Positions 27,357-35,651 of a stretch of DNA of 64,000 nucleotides are shown here, in pieces. The stretch is from Natrialba sp. SSL1 (GTDB lineage Archaea > Halobacteriota > Halobacteria > Halobacteriales > Natrialbaceae): contig NZ_MASN01000027.1 in the NCBI RefSeq assembly GCF_001861355.1, positions 1 through 64,000 on the forward strand. The letters are read 5' to 3'. The translations under genes were made by a program, and so were the position numbers. Each line of letters opens with the position of its first letter. Position 1 is the stretch's first letter. The notes below the pieces were generated by a model, which had not been told where the DNA came from, did no database searches, and saw nothing but the letters and a program-made list of their open reading frames with translations.

Positions 27357-28610
27357 TTAGGGGTTGAATTCAGTTATTGAACAGTTTTCGACTTTTTTGA
27401 CGTAGATTTTCACTCCCTCCCTCCATTCTTCCAGATGGTCCGCGGTGGCGACTGATTCGGATTCTCCCAGTGCCTCTCCAAAGGTGTCTTGCCTCTCCTC
27501 AAGTTCTTCTAGTAGATCTTGTAGTGATTTCTTTTCTACATCATCCTGCTGCTTCTCTCTGATTGCGGCATAGTGCTGAGCAAGACGCTTCTGCTCATCT
27601 GCAACCGCATAGATATCTTTCCAACCTTCCATCCAGTCTCTACAAACTCTGCAGTCACACGGTTCGGTGTGATCTTCTCCCAATTGAACCGCCTCAGCGA
27701 TACCTACGAATTCTTTGATTGGTTCGAAGTAGTAGCGGGAGGCTCCACCACCTCCTCCGTCCTGTGATTTCAGCTTCTCTGATGCTGACTCGCTGTAATT
27801 GATACCGAACCCAGTTCCCTGAAGTCCAAATATCGAGAGCAGGTTAGAGAAATAGCTTCCGTAGAAAAAATGCGGTGCAACATCTTGGTCGGAGATTCGA
27901 CTGACCAAGTCTACTGTGCTTACATAGTGACCTCTACTGGATTCTCTCTTATCGAGGCCTTCAATCCAGAGGAAGACCTCATTGATTGGAGCATCACCAA
28001 GGTAGTTAGCGAGTCCTTCTCTGAAGTTCACGTCAGTTACCAAACGCCGTTTCATAAAGATGCACGGCTTTACTGGATGATCTGTATATTCAACCGTATC
28101 TGAGATGATCTGCTTGTTGTATTCGAGGTCTTTCTCAGTAGAGAGTTTCACGTACCACGGTATAACCGCTTTTGGGAGCAAATCGTATTCAGCATCCGAT
28201 AGCGAGTACCTCTTGAGTGTTGAATCAGCATGCTCGTCAAGAATCTCCAGTTGGAAATCCACAGTCGTTTCCACGACATTCCTTTGATTCTCACGGCTAA
28301 GATCTTGATAACGTAGATTACCTTCCTCCTGTATTTTACTAACTACGATATCTTCATAGAAATCCACCAATCTGTGACTCCATTGTTTCAGATTCCCGGA
28401 GTCTTCGAGGAAGTTATCCCCTTCTCGAAAAGTTGGCAGGTAAGGATTGATGTAATATTCTTGCTCCAGATTTGAAACACGACCTGAAACCTGCTCTGCG
28501 TGTTCTATGGCGAAGTGAGCCGGGATGATGAGTGAGTCGATATACTCAGAGGATCGATCTACTGAGGGGCCTTCACCGGGATGATTGTAATGGAGACTAT
28601 TTTCGAACAT
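27357..28610 (-). CDS. TGT/DpdA-like protein with CxCxxC-x22-H zinc signature
   Basis: 417 aa from ATG 28610 (a GTG precedes). The C-terminal part has PCDCRVCRDW followed 22 residues after the last Cys by QHYAAIREK, the CxCxxC...H zinc site of tRNA-guanine transglycosylases and of DpdA, which inserts deazaguanine bases into DNA. The preceding region (NEVFLWIEGLDKRESS, PHFFYGSYFSNLL, GTGFGINYSES) has alternating strands and helices compatible with the TIM barrel. I cannot place the catalytic Asp pair, so the family call rests on the zinc site and fold pattern. It is the last gene of a tight three-gene operon, overlapping the nuclease-like gene by 14 bp. It could be a divergent DNA- or RNA-modifying enzyme. 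Confidence 0.55.
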   Translation of the reverse strand: MFENSLHYNHPGEGPSVDRSSEYIDSLIIPAHFAIEHAEQVSGRVSNLEQEYYINPYLPTFREGDNFLEDSGNLKQWSHRLVDFYEDIVVSKIQEEGNLRYQDLSRENQRNVVETTVDFQLEILDEHADSTLKRYSLSDAEYDLLPKAVIPWYVKLSTEKDLEYNKQIISDTVEYTDHPVKPCIFMKRRLVTDVNFREGLANYLGDAPINEVFLWIEGLDKRESSRGHYVSTVDLVSRISDQDVAPHFFYGSYFSNLLSIFGLQGTGFGINYSESASEKLKSQDGGGGGASRYYFEPIKEFVGIAEAVQLGEDHTEPCDCRVCRDWMEGWKDIYAVADEQKRLAQHYAAIREKQQDDVEKKSLQDLLEELEERQDTFGEALGESESVATADHLEEWREGVKIYVKKVENCSITEFNP

Positions 28611-28992
28611 CACGTAGTATATATTCGTTTATCCGGGAGGTTGCGTGGTCACTAGTCTCATTCTTATTGGGAGTTGATAAACATTTCACTTGATCACTCA
28701 CAGATAACAGACCGATGTCGCACTGCTCAATTCGGCTGACAAGGTCCTCGGTGGCATATTCCTCCCAAACGGAGAGGTATGAGTAATTAACAAGAGTCTG
28801 GTTCCTCTCAGCTTGTTGAATTCCTCGCTTAAAATCTTTAGTCTTCAGTTCGACTGATACTGTCTCTTTACCATTGGTTCCCAGAATATCGATTGGAATA
28901 GAGTAAAGACGCGACTCCGTCATAAACTCAAACCCTTCCTTTTCAAGATATTCTGCTACAATCCCTAGCTGGTACTTCTCTGGCCAATACAT
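28597..28992 (-). CDS. PD-(D/E)XK-like nuclease domain protein
   Basis: 131 aa. A hydrophobic strand with Asp (SIPIDILGTNG) is followed by VSVELKTKDF and GIQQAERN, the D-x(n)-ExK-Q order of the PD-(D/E)XK nuclease fold. The protein is small, as many single-domain resolvase- or restriction-like members are. It starts 2 bp after the stop of the Panacea-like gene and overlaps the TGT-like gene, so the three are co-translated. A role in cleaving foreign or unmodified DNA is inferred from this pairing. Confidence 0.6.
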   Translation of the reverse strand: MYWPEKYQLGIVAEYLEKEGFEFMTESRLYSIPIDILGTNGKETVSVELKTKDFKRGIQQAERNQTLVNYSYLSVWEEYATEDLVSRIEQCDIGLLSVSDQVKCLSTPNKNETSDHATSRINEYILRDVRK

Positions 28993-28994
28993 CC

Positions 28995-29501
28995 TCAGTC
29001 CAAGACTTCGTCCTTAATTTTCGAGTTTTTGGTGTATTCAGGGTACTGATTGTAGACGTATTCAAGAAGTTCGTCGAGTTCGAGATTAGAGTATTCCTCG
29101 ATTATTTCGTCTATCTCAGATTCAACACTGTCATCCATGGCTTCCTCTAGTTTCTTGGTTATTTTGTGACCCTTCTCAGTCATCACGAATTGTTTCCCTG
29201 AATACTGGCTTTGATCTTCATTATCCCGTATCTCGTCAACCTCTGAATCGGGTGAGACCATCTCAATAGCATCCACTGCCAAGAGGAACTCGATAGCGTT
29301 GTAGATTTCCTCGGAGAAAGGCCCGTAATCGTAAGCCTCAAACTCGAACGTAGCCTTCTCGTGGATGTCAGAAAACTCAGTTTCCTCTTGGATTAAGAAA
29401 AACAACTTCTGAAGCCGTGTCACCCCTTCAACAGAGTCCGCATGGTGGAGGAGAATGAAAGCGAGGTCTTTCTGGCGATCTATGGTATCTATCTGTGCCA
29501 T
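28995..29501 (-). CDS. Panacea/DUF4065 (SocA/YwgA)-like protein
   Basis: 168 aa. The segment VEGVTRLQKLFFLIQEETEF followed by FEFEAYDYGPFSEEIYNAIE matches the core of the Panacea/DUF4065 group, in which a Lys-rich helix precedes a GPFS/GPV turn; family members often act as antitoxins or as specificity modules in accessory systems. The C-terminus is acidic and helical. It heads the operon with the nuclease-like and TGT-like genes. A TATATCTC box near 29566 lies about 65 bp upstream. Confidence 0.65.
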   Translation of the reverse strand: MAQIDTIDRQKDLAFILLHHADSVEGVTRLQKLFFLIQEETEFSDIHEKATFEFEAYDYGPFSEEIYNAIEFLLAVDAIEMVSPDSEVDEIRDNEDQSQYSGKQFVMTEKGHKITKKLEEAMDDSVESEIDEIIEEYSNLELDELLEYVYNQYPEYTKNSKIKDEVLD

Positions 29502-29976
29502 GATGGGTCTCTGGTGTTGATGGTATTCACCCGGCAGACAAAATTGTTCCCCTCCTCAGAGATATAGATTCATTCAAATGACGATTCGAACATCTCGTGA
29601 TTAAAAGTACGATTTGATCTCACCCCCGTTTCGTGTGCTTCACCTGGAATCCTGCTGTGCGAAAGCGGGACAGGGACGCTGTAATTTTTGCGCTGCCCTC
29701 TTGAGGACAGTGCGGAGGCGGGGCGGTTGATTTGTAACCTTGGCCTCAGCCACAATCCCCGTCTCAAAATGCGTGTCTCTTCTCAACTCGAGTACCCGGC
29801 ACATCTACAAACCCAACTGATTCGAAATTTCGGCTGCCAGATCGCATGTACGTCCCCCTCAATCCTCGATACTACAGCCGTCCCTACTATAAACAAGCTC
29901 GAACAACACACACAATCACGGACCACCTTGGGGACAACACATCACCTTCTCTGAACACAACCCTAGAGTAAGTACC
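29502..29976. other. intergenic region at the right edge of the island
   Basis: About 475 bp. It contains the operon promoter on the minus strand. GC content rises toward the right, where chromosomal genes resume. I looked for a tRNA gene or an attachment repeat and found neither. Confidence 0.4.
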
Positions 29977-30417
29977 TCAGTTTTCGGCCGCCGAAACCAC
30001 CGTCACCGGCCGATCGCTGTCCAGAATCACCGCCTGCGTCACACTCCCGAAAATCACCTTCCCGACCGGCGACTGCTTTCGCGATCCAAGCACCAACTCG
30101 TCAGCCTCCACCTGCTCCGCAACGTCCAGAATCGCCGGCGGCGGACTCCCAGTCGCGCTATGGACCCGCGTCTCGACGCCAGCATCGCGACAGGACTCGA
30201 GTGCCGTCGAAACTGTCTCCGGTAGCTGGTCGACGTCCTCGTAGTCGAATTTGATCTCGCCGATCTGGACCTCGGTGTCGGCGAACTCGAGTTCCTTGCG
30301 GACGTAGAGAACGTGGACTGCAATCTCGTCTGGAACGCCGGGGCGGGAGAGGATGGCGTCGAGTTGGGCCTGTACTCGCGGTTCGGTTTCGTCGACGGGG
30401 AGCAAAACGGTGTACAT
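29977..30417 (-). CDS. universal stress protein
   Basis: 146 aa from ATG 30417 (MYTVLLPVDETEPRV). It is a single UspA domain with the N-terminal LLPVDE and a C-terminal ELVLGSRKQSPVGKVIFGS, the nucleotide-binding loop with a Gln-Ser variant. It is a cytosolic stress protein; the cue is unknown. It lies at the chromosomal side of the island. Confidence 0.9.
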   Translation of the reverse strand: MYTVLLPVDETEPRVQAQLDAILSRPGVPDEIAVHVLYVRKELEFADTEVQIGEIKFDYEDVDQLPETVSTALESCRDAGVETRVHSATGSPPPAILDVAEQVEADELVLGSRKQSPVGKVIFGSVTQAVILDSDRPVTVVSAAEN

Positions 30418-30504
30418 ACCGGTGCTGACGGCCGCGTGGCATATCAATGCCAGTGTTGTTTCGATGGGGCGCTGCTGGGTTGTGCTCCTGTCGGCGAGAG
30501 CAGA

Positions 30505-30735
30505 CTACTCGTCTCGACAGCTACGCACCGGTGAGCAGGTCGTGGCGAACCGAAGCACAAGACCGGCGACGGCGAGTGTTATGCCCGTCGCGGCGAGTTG
30601 CCCGAAGCCGGCGGCGAGTCCGAGTCCACCAGCCGTACCGCCGGCCAGTGCGGCGGTGCCGGTGCCGAGACAGCAGAGACTGGCGACGCCCGCGAGTCCG
30701 AGAAGAGATCGTCGGGATGCTGAATCGGAGTCCAC
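30505..30735 (-). CDS. small hydrophobic membrane protein
   Basis: 76 aa. After an Arg pair (SASRRSLLGLAG) come two hydrophobic Gly/Ala-rich helices with vicinal Cys (SLCCLG) and a C-terminal pair TTCSPVRSC. It may be a small metal- or thiol-linked membrane protein. It lies next to the flavoprotein disulfide reductase on the same strand, 91 bp downstream, so the two could share a role. No family is recognised. Confidence 0.65.
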   Translation of the reverse strand: MDSDSASRRSLLGLAGVASLCCLGTGTAALAGGTAGGLGLAAGFGQLAATGITLAVAGLVLRFATTCSPVRSCRDE

Positions 30736-30826
30736 GTTTGTTCGTATCGTGGTTGGTATGGGAGCGACGAGTATCTAGCTTTGGGACGGGTTACGACCGC
30801 TGCTGTGGTCTGTTGCTGTGGTCTGT

Positions 30827-32599
30827 TTACGTTTCATCGGGATTGCGGTCGCGGTTGTGCTCGTGACTATGCTCGTCATCGTGGTTGCGCTCACCCTCGT
30901 GCTGGTGGTGGTCGTCGTGCTGGTGGTCGTGTCCGTGTCCGTGTTTGTGGTCGTGTTCATGCCCATGGTCATGCTGGTGCTGGTGCGTCTGTTGATCCTG
31001 CTGGTGGTCGTGGTTATGGTCATGTCCGTGATCGTGGCCGTGTTCATCGTCGTGCCCGTGCCCGTCTCCGTGTTGATGACCTGCCCCGTCGGGCCCGTGC
31101 CGAGTAAACGGTCCCGAAAACGCGCGGTCGACGACTTCCGACAGCGCGGGGTGGACGTGCACTGACTCTCGAATGTCCCAGACGGTTCCGGTGCCCGCTT
31201 TCATCGCGACCACGACCTCCTCGATGAGCGTCGGCGCATCGGGGCCGACGATGTGACAGCCGAGAATCTCGCCGCGTGGCTCGATGAGGACCTTGACGAA
31301 CCCTTCGGCGTGCATCGCCTGTCCGCGCGCCGTGTCCCCGTACTGGTACGTCGCCGTCGCATACGGCCGTTCCGCCTCGCGCAACTCCTGTTCTCGCATC
31401 CCGACGCCGGCGACTTCCGGGGAGCCGAACACCGCGAACGGCATCGCCGTGTAGTCGACCGGTTCCAACTCGTCGCCGAACAGGTTTCGTGCCACGGCCT
31501 GTGCCTCGTGGTTCGCGTTATGTTTCAACAGATACTCGCCGACGATGTCACCGAGCGCCCAGATTCCCTCTGCCGTCGTCCGAAGGTACTCGTCGGTTGC
31601 GACGAACCCCTGCTCGTCGGTTTCGACACCCGTTGCGTCCAGATTCAGCGTGTCCGTGTTCGGCCGGCGTCCCGCTGCGACGAGGAGCGTCTCGCCGCTC
31701 ACCGTGAGCGCATCTCGGCCGTCAGGATCGTCCCACGCCGGCGGGTACGGTCGCGCGTCGACAGTTATCCCCTCCCCGGTCTGGCCCTCTCCGGCCTGCG
31801 AGGCACCGACCGCCTCGTAGCCCGTGTACACGTCGAACCGGTCGGCGTATTGCTCGGTGACGGCATCCCCAACCTCCTCGTCTGCCTGGGGGAGCAACCG
31901 CGGTCGCCGGCCGATGATCGACACATTGCTTCCGAACGTCCCGAAGAAGTGTGCCAGTTCGACTGCGATGTAGCCGCCACCGATGATGACCAGATCGTCC
32001 GGCGGCGTCTCGAGTTGCAACGCCTCCGTACTGGTCAGATACTCCACGTCGTCGATTCCCTCGATAGCTGGAATCGCCGGCCGCGTTCCGGCCGCGATGA
32101 GGACGGTCTCCCCGCGCACTCGCACACCGCTGTCGGGGCCGCTGACGAGTTCTACCGTCCGGTCGTCGACGAAGCGCCCCTCGCCCTCGAGAAGGGTGTG
32201 CTGCCTCGAGGACCGGAGCCCCTGCTCGATCGAGTCGGCGCTCCCTGACACGTCGTCGGTCACGTCGCGAACGATCTCGGCGAACTCGATGTCGGTGACG
32301 TCGGCGTGGATGCCGAACTCATCGGCGCGCTCGATGGTGGTCAGCACCTCGGCATGGTACAGCAGTTTCTTCGAGGGGATACAGCCGCGATTGAGGCAGG
32401 TGCCGCCGAGCGGTCCCTTTTCGACGACGGCGACGGACTGACCCTGATTCGCTGCGACGCTCGCGACATCGAGGCCGGAGCCGGAGCCGATGACGAGAAA
32501 GTCGACCGTCTGTGGTTCTGATTCTGCCGACGTCTCCGTCTTTGATTTCGTCACTGACGTTGCCTCTGATTCAGTTTCGACTCCCGTGTCCGTTCGCAT
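30827..32599 (-). CDS. Lpd/MerA-type pyridine nucleotide-disulfide oxidoreductase with His-rich tail
   Basis: 590 aa from ATG 32599. FAD-binding VIGSGSGLDVAS (about 36), redox-active GGTCLNRGCIPSKK (about 66-79), NAD-binding IIGGGYIAVELA (about 194), and the dimerisation end with HVHPALSEVVDRAF, whose HxxxxxE is the catalytic base pair of lipoamide-type reductases. After it come about 75 residues of His, Asp and Gly (HGHDDEHGHDHGHDHNHD), a metal-binding tail. It probably reduces a low-molecular-weight disulfide or a metal ion; the tail suggests metal handling. There are no 2-oxo-acid dehydrogenase genes nearby. Confidence 0.88.
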   Translation of the reverse strand: MRTDTGVETESEATSVTKSKTETSAESEPQTVDFLVIGSGSGLDVASVAANQGQSVAVVEKGPLGGTCLNRGCIPSKKLLYHAEVLTTIERADEFGIHADVTDIEFAEIVRDVTDDVSGSADSIEQGLRSSRQHTLLEGEGRFVDDRTVELVSGPDSGVRVRGETVLIAAGTRPAIPAIEGIDDVEYLTSTEALQLETPPDDLVIIGGGYIAVELAHFFGTFGSNVSIIGRRPRLLPQADEEVGDAVTEQYADRFDVYTGYEAVGASQAGEGQTGEGITVDARPYPPAWDDPDGRDALTVSGETLLVAAGRRPNTDTLNLDATGVETDEQGFVATDEYLRTTAEGIWALGDIVGEYLLKHNANHEAQAVARNLFGDELEPVDYTAMPFAVFGSPEVAGVGMREQELREAERPYATATYQYGDTARGQAMHAEGFVKVLIEPRGEILGCHIVGPDAPTLIEEVVVAMKAGTGTVWDIRESVHVHPALSEVVDRAFSGPFTRHGPDGAGHQHGDGHGHDDEHGHDHGHDHNHDHQQDQQTHQHQHDHGHEHDHKHGHGHDHQHDDHHQHEGERNHDDEHSHEHNRDRNPDET

Positions 32600-32728
32600 A
32601 CAACTTGGACACTGCCCAGCCAAATCAAACTCACAGGCACTCGAGTACCGGCGGGTGAGAGTATCGAGCATCGGAAACTGAGATACTCGCCGATCGAACG
32701 CAGCGACAGGGATCGAGAAGAGCTCCTA

Positions 32729-33853
32729 TCAGTTCGCAGCGCAGTTGTTCGGTCCGAGTTCGAGTTCCTCGACATCGCTACCGGGTTGTTCGTTGCCCCA
32801 GTTGATCTGCTTGATCTCGTTGTAGTTCGCCGGTTCGTCGGCCAGACTGTCGACGATCGTCTCGACGAACGCCTCCTCGTCGCCGGCTTCGACGTAACTC
32901 AGGAGTTGGTTCGTCGTTTCGGCTCGCAAATCACCGAGATCGGTCGCCAGTGGTCTGATCGACTCGTCGCTGAAGTGCCCGGGCAGCACGACTCGTTCGT
33001 CGTCGAGTTTCGTCACGCGCTCTAGGCTGTCGAACAACTGGCTCGCGGCCGTTCGGACGGCATCCTCCGCACTGTCTTCGAGGTCCGGCCGGCCGACGCT
33101 GCGGAGGAATAGCGTGTCGCCGCTGAGCAACGCATCGCCGAACTCGAAGGAAACACTGCCTGGCGTGTGCCCTGGCGTGTAGATCACGTCCAGATCGCGT
33201 TCGCCGATGGCAATCGACTCTCCATCCACGAGCTCCGTAACGCTGTCGAGTGCGCCTGTATCAGCCTCGTGGAGATAGTACGGCACGTCGAGTTCGCCGG
33301 CGAGCCGGCGGGCACCGGAAACGTGGTCTGCGTGGGCGTGGGTGTCCGCAATACCGACAATCTCTAGCCCGCGTTCGTCGGCCGCGCTCAGATACTCGTC
33401 GATGTACTGGCTCGGATCGACAACGACGGCTTCTCCGTCATCGTGGACGAGATACGAGACACAACCCGTCCCTGGGCGAACGATCTGGACGACACCGTCC
33501 ACATCGTCGACCTCGTACTGGCGATGGACGCGACCCCAGCCGTTCATCCCGTCTGCGACCGACTTCGCGTCGAAGCCGTGCGTCCGAAGGAACTCCGCCG
33601 CTCGAGCCGACGTTATCCCCGCGACACACATCACCGCAATCTCCGTCTCTTCGGGCAACTCGTCTACGTGCGACTCGAGTGTCGAGTAATCGTACTCGAG
33701 TAACTCGTCGTAGATCGGGAGGTTGGTGCTCTTCTCGATTTGCCACTCGCCGTACTCGGCCTCGTTCCTGACGTCGAGGACGAACAGCGGCGCGGAGTCG
33801 TCGGTCTGGAGACGCCGCGAGACGTCGGCTGGGCTGATAGTAGTATTGCTCAT
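32729..33853 (-). CDS. rhodanese-metallo-beta-lactamase fusion (persulfide dioxygenase-like)
   Basis: 374 aa from ATG 33853. An N-terminal rhodanese domain (about 1-105) keeps the active Cys in MCVAGITSARA. A beta-lactamase domain follows with THAHADHVSG (about 195) and YTPGHTPGSVSF. It ends LELGPNNCAAN, a C-terminal Cys signature shared with the paralogue at 44103. Such fusions oxidise persulfides (ETHE1-like) or transfer sulfane sulfur. The promoter has TATA at 33881-33890 and a half-perfect copy of the shared motif across the start codon. Confidence 0.92.
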   Translation of the reverse strand: MSNTTISPADVSRRLQTDDSAPLFVLDVRNEAEYGEWQIEKSTNLPIYDELLEYDYSTLESHVDELPEETEIAVMCVAGITSARAAEFLRTHGFDAKSVADGMNGWGRVHRQYEVDDVDGVVQIVRPGTGCVSYLVHDDGEAVVVDPSQYIDEYLSAADERGLEIVGIADTHAHADHVSGARRLAGELDVPYYLHEADTGALDSVTELVDGESIAIGERDLDVIYTPGHTPGSVSFEFGDALLSGDTLFLRSVGRPDLEDSAEDAVRTAASQLFDSLERVTKLDDERVVLPGHFSDESIRPLATDLGDLRAETTNQLLSYVEAGDEEAFVETIVDSLADEPANYNEIKQINWGNEQPGSDVEELELGPNNCAAN

Positions 33854-33863
33854 TCTACCCAAT
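33844..33863 (-). promoter_or_regulatory. candidate operator ATTGG-N10-CAATA at the rhodanese-MBL start
   Basis: On the minus strand ATTGG GTAGAATGAG CAATA, with the exact 10-bp spacing of the shared motif. It lies downstream of the TATA box (33881-33890) and overlaps the start codon at 33853, a position expected to block transcription. Confidence 0.5.
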
Positions 33864-34123
33864 ATAATCACTCGGCCGTTATTAAATATACTGGTCAGGT
33901 GACTCACCTGTTCCGTCGTAGCGCACGTACGAATCGTCCTACAGCGAAGAGCGACGGTGTCTGGACGACTACCCGACGGGAGACGAAGGGGTGTGGCGAG
34001 AGGGTACTCGAATAGAAGTTCGCCTCGTTGTCACACTCCTGAACGACTGCCTGAAATTAGCGTCCGCGTCGTCCGTGTCGCACTTCGCCGTAGCGAGTTG
34101 TCGCGTCGCTGTGCTGTCCCGAC

Positions 34124-34525
34124 TCAGCTCTGTGCTGGAACGTCGGCGCTCGTTTCGTCGTACTTGTCTTCGAACTCCTGGATGAGTTGGCCCATCTTGG
34201 CGTACCAGTCGTTCAGCATCCGCTGCATGTCGCTTGCAATCTGGTCCGGGTCGGTTGGGTAGTAGACGTGGTAGTAGCCACCCTGGTCGTAGTTGATCTG
34301 TTCCTTCTGGATGAAGCCACTCTGTAGCAGGCGCTGGATCGAGCGGTAGGCAGTCGATCGTTCGCGGTCGACGCGCTCTGCGACTTCGTCGATCGTCAGG
34401 GGTTCTTCGCTTTCGACCATCGCACGAAAGCAGTCCTTGTCCAGTTGCTTCAGGCCGTGAATACACTCTAACAGCCCTTCACACTGCATATCCTGCTGGA
34501 GTTGTTCAGAGAGTGAGTTGGACAT
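34124..34525 (-). CDS. Cys-containing TrmB/MarR-type HTH regulator, proposed regulator of the sulfur genes
   Basis: 133 aa from ATG 34525. The winged helix LTIDEVAERVDRERSTAYRS, IQRLLQSGFIQKEQINYDQG is that of haloarchaeal TrmB-type regulators, and it has a C-terminal helix for dimerisation. Cys residues cluster before the HTH (QCEGLLEC at 15 and 21, DKDC at 32). It resembles the thiol-sensing OxsR-type regulators of Haloferax, an assignment made from memory of the pattern. It sits between two sulfur genes and carries a weak copy of the shared motif upstream of its own TATA box. Regulating the sulfur genes is inference. Confidence 0.75.
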   Translation of the reverse strand: MSNSLSEQLQQDMQCEGLLECIHGLKQLDKDCFRAMVESEEPLTIDEVAERVDRERSTAYRSIQRLLQSGFIQKEQINYDQGGYYHVYYPTDPDQIASDMQRMLNDWYAKMGQLIQEFEDKYDETSADVPAQS

Positions 34526-34562
34526 GTTGATAACACGTCTATGGCTCGTGTGCGTATAAGGG

Positions 34563-34582
34563 TTGTGTGAGTATTGTGCAAT
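34563..34582 (+). promoter_or_regulatory. weak copy of the shared operator motif at the regulator gene
   Basis: TTGTG-N10-GCAAT on the plus strand (ATTGC-N10-CACAA on the minus strand), overlapping a palindromic TATTGTGCAATC. It lies just upstream of the minus-strand TATA-like box CTTATA (about 34555-34560), a place suited to autoregulation. Confidence 0.4.
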
Positions 34583-34786
34583 CTCGCTTTGCAGAGCCTG
34601 ACGAGCCGTGTCGCTCCTGGTGGGAGTCCTGAACAGACTGCATGGGCGGAGACGGCCACTACCGACTCCTGTTGGATCCGGTTGCTGTCGTCCACGGCCC
34701 ACCGTCCACCCGTCTGAAGCGACGACCGCACAGCCACTACGCCGGCACTGGTACTTTGATGGTGTCCGCCGATAGATACTGTCCAG

Positions 34787-35584
34787 ATGGTGTTGGTCGA
34801 ACAGCTCGCGCTGGTCTTTTTCGCTGGACTCGTGACGGCGCTCGCCACCGGCCTCGGTGCACTCCCGTTTTTCTTTTTCGACGAGATCAGCGACCGCCGA
34901 ACCGTTCTCCTCTGGGGGTTTTCGTCGGGAATCATGCTCTCGGCGTCTGTTTTTGGTCTCCTCGATGAGGGGTTAGCCGAGGGAACCGTCCTCGAGATCA
35001 CCCTCGGTATGGGGGCGGGCGTGATCCTGGTCGTCATCGCGCGAGACGTGCTGCTCGACGCCGAGATTGATCCGCGCGAGTACGAGCAGGCTGATTTCAC
35101 CAAACTCGTGCTCATCCTCGGGGTGTTGACGGTGCACAGCTTTCCCGAGGGAGTCGCGGTCGGTGTCGCGTTTGCCGACCTCGGACTCGAGGGTGGGTTT
35201 TCGATTCTCGGGTTTTCCGTGCCGTTGTTGGCTGTTTTCATGACAGTCGCGATTTCGATTCACAACGTCCCCGAGGGAACGGCGATCTCCATCCCGCTGC
35301 GATCAATGGGTGTCGCCAACTGGAAACTCGTCTGGTGGGCGGTCTTCTCGAGTCTCCCCCAGCCAGTGGGCGCGGTTATGGCGTTCGCGTTCGTTCAGAC
35401 GGCACGGGGGTTTCTCGCGATTGGGTTCGGGTTTGCTGCGGGTGCGATGATCTATCTGGTCCTCACCGAATTCGTTCCGGAGGCGCTCTCGATCGGCGAG
35501 CGATTGCCACGCGGTGGGAAGCCAGAACTCGCCGCTGGGGCCATCCTCGGTCTCTTGCTTATGGTGCCACTCGCAGCGATCTGA
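34787..35584 (+). CDS. ZIP family divalent metal transporter
   Basis: 265 aa with eight predicted TM helices. The metal-site motifs HSFPEGVAVG (about 117-126) and HNVPEGTAIS (about 158-167) are those of ZIP transporters in helices 4 and 5. It moves Zn2+ or similar ions into the cytoplasm or between compartments. A His-rich cytosolic loop is absent. It reads away from the regulator gene, with about 260 bp between. Confidence 0.92.
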   Translation: MVLVEQLALVFFAGLVTALATGLGALPFFFFDEISDRRTVLLWGFSSGIMLSASVFGLLDEGLAEGTVLEITLGMGAGVILVVIARDVLLDAEIDPREYEQADFTKLVLILGVLTVHSFPEGVAVGVAFADLGLEGGFSILGFSVPLLAVFMTVAISIHNVPEGTAISIPLRSMGVANWKLVWWAVFSSLPQPVGAVMAFAFVQTARGFLAIGFGFAAGAMIYLVLTEFVPEALSIGERLPRGGKPELAAGAILGLLLMVPLAAI

Positions 35585-35651
35585 TGTCGTTCTCAATTCC
35601 TGAGACAACCATCGGATATTATAATACACGATTGCTTACGGATGAGGTGGT

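Noticed and set aside
29502-29976. Right attachment site or tRNA target for the island
   Set aside because: No tRNA end and no repeat matching the left border could be found by eye.
31253-32248. 331-codon plus-strand frame
   Set aside because: It is antisense to the Lpd/MerA-like gene and has Arg-rich, non-haloarchaeal composition.
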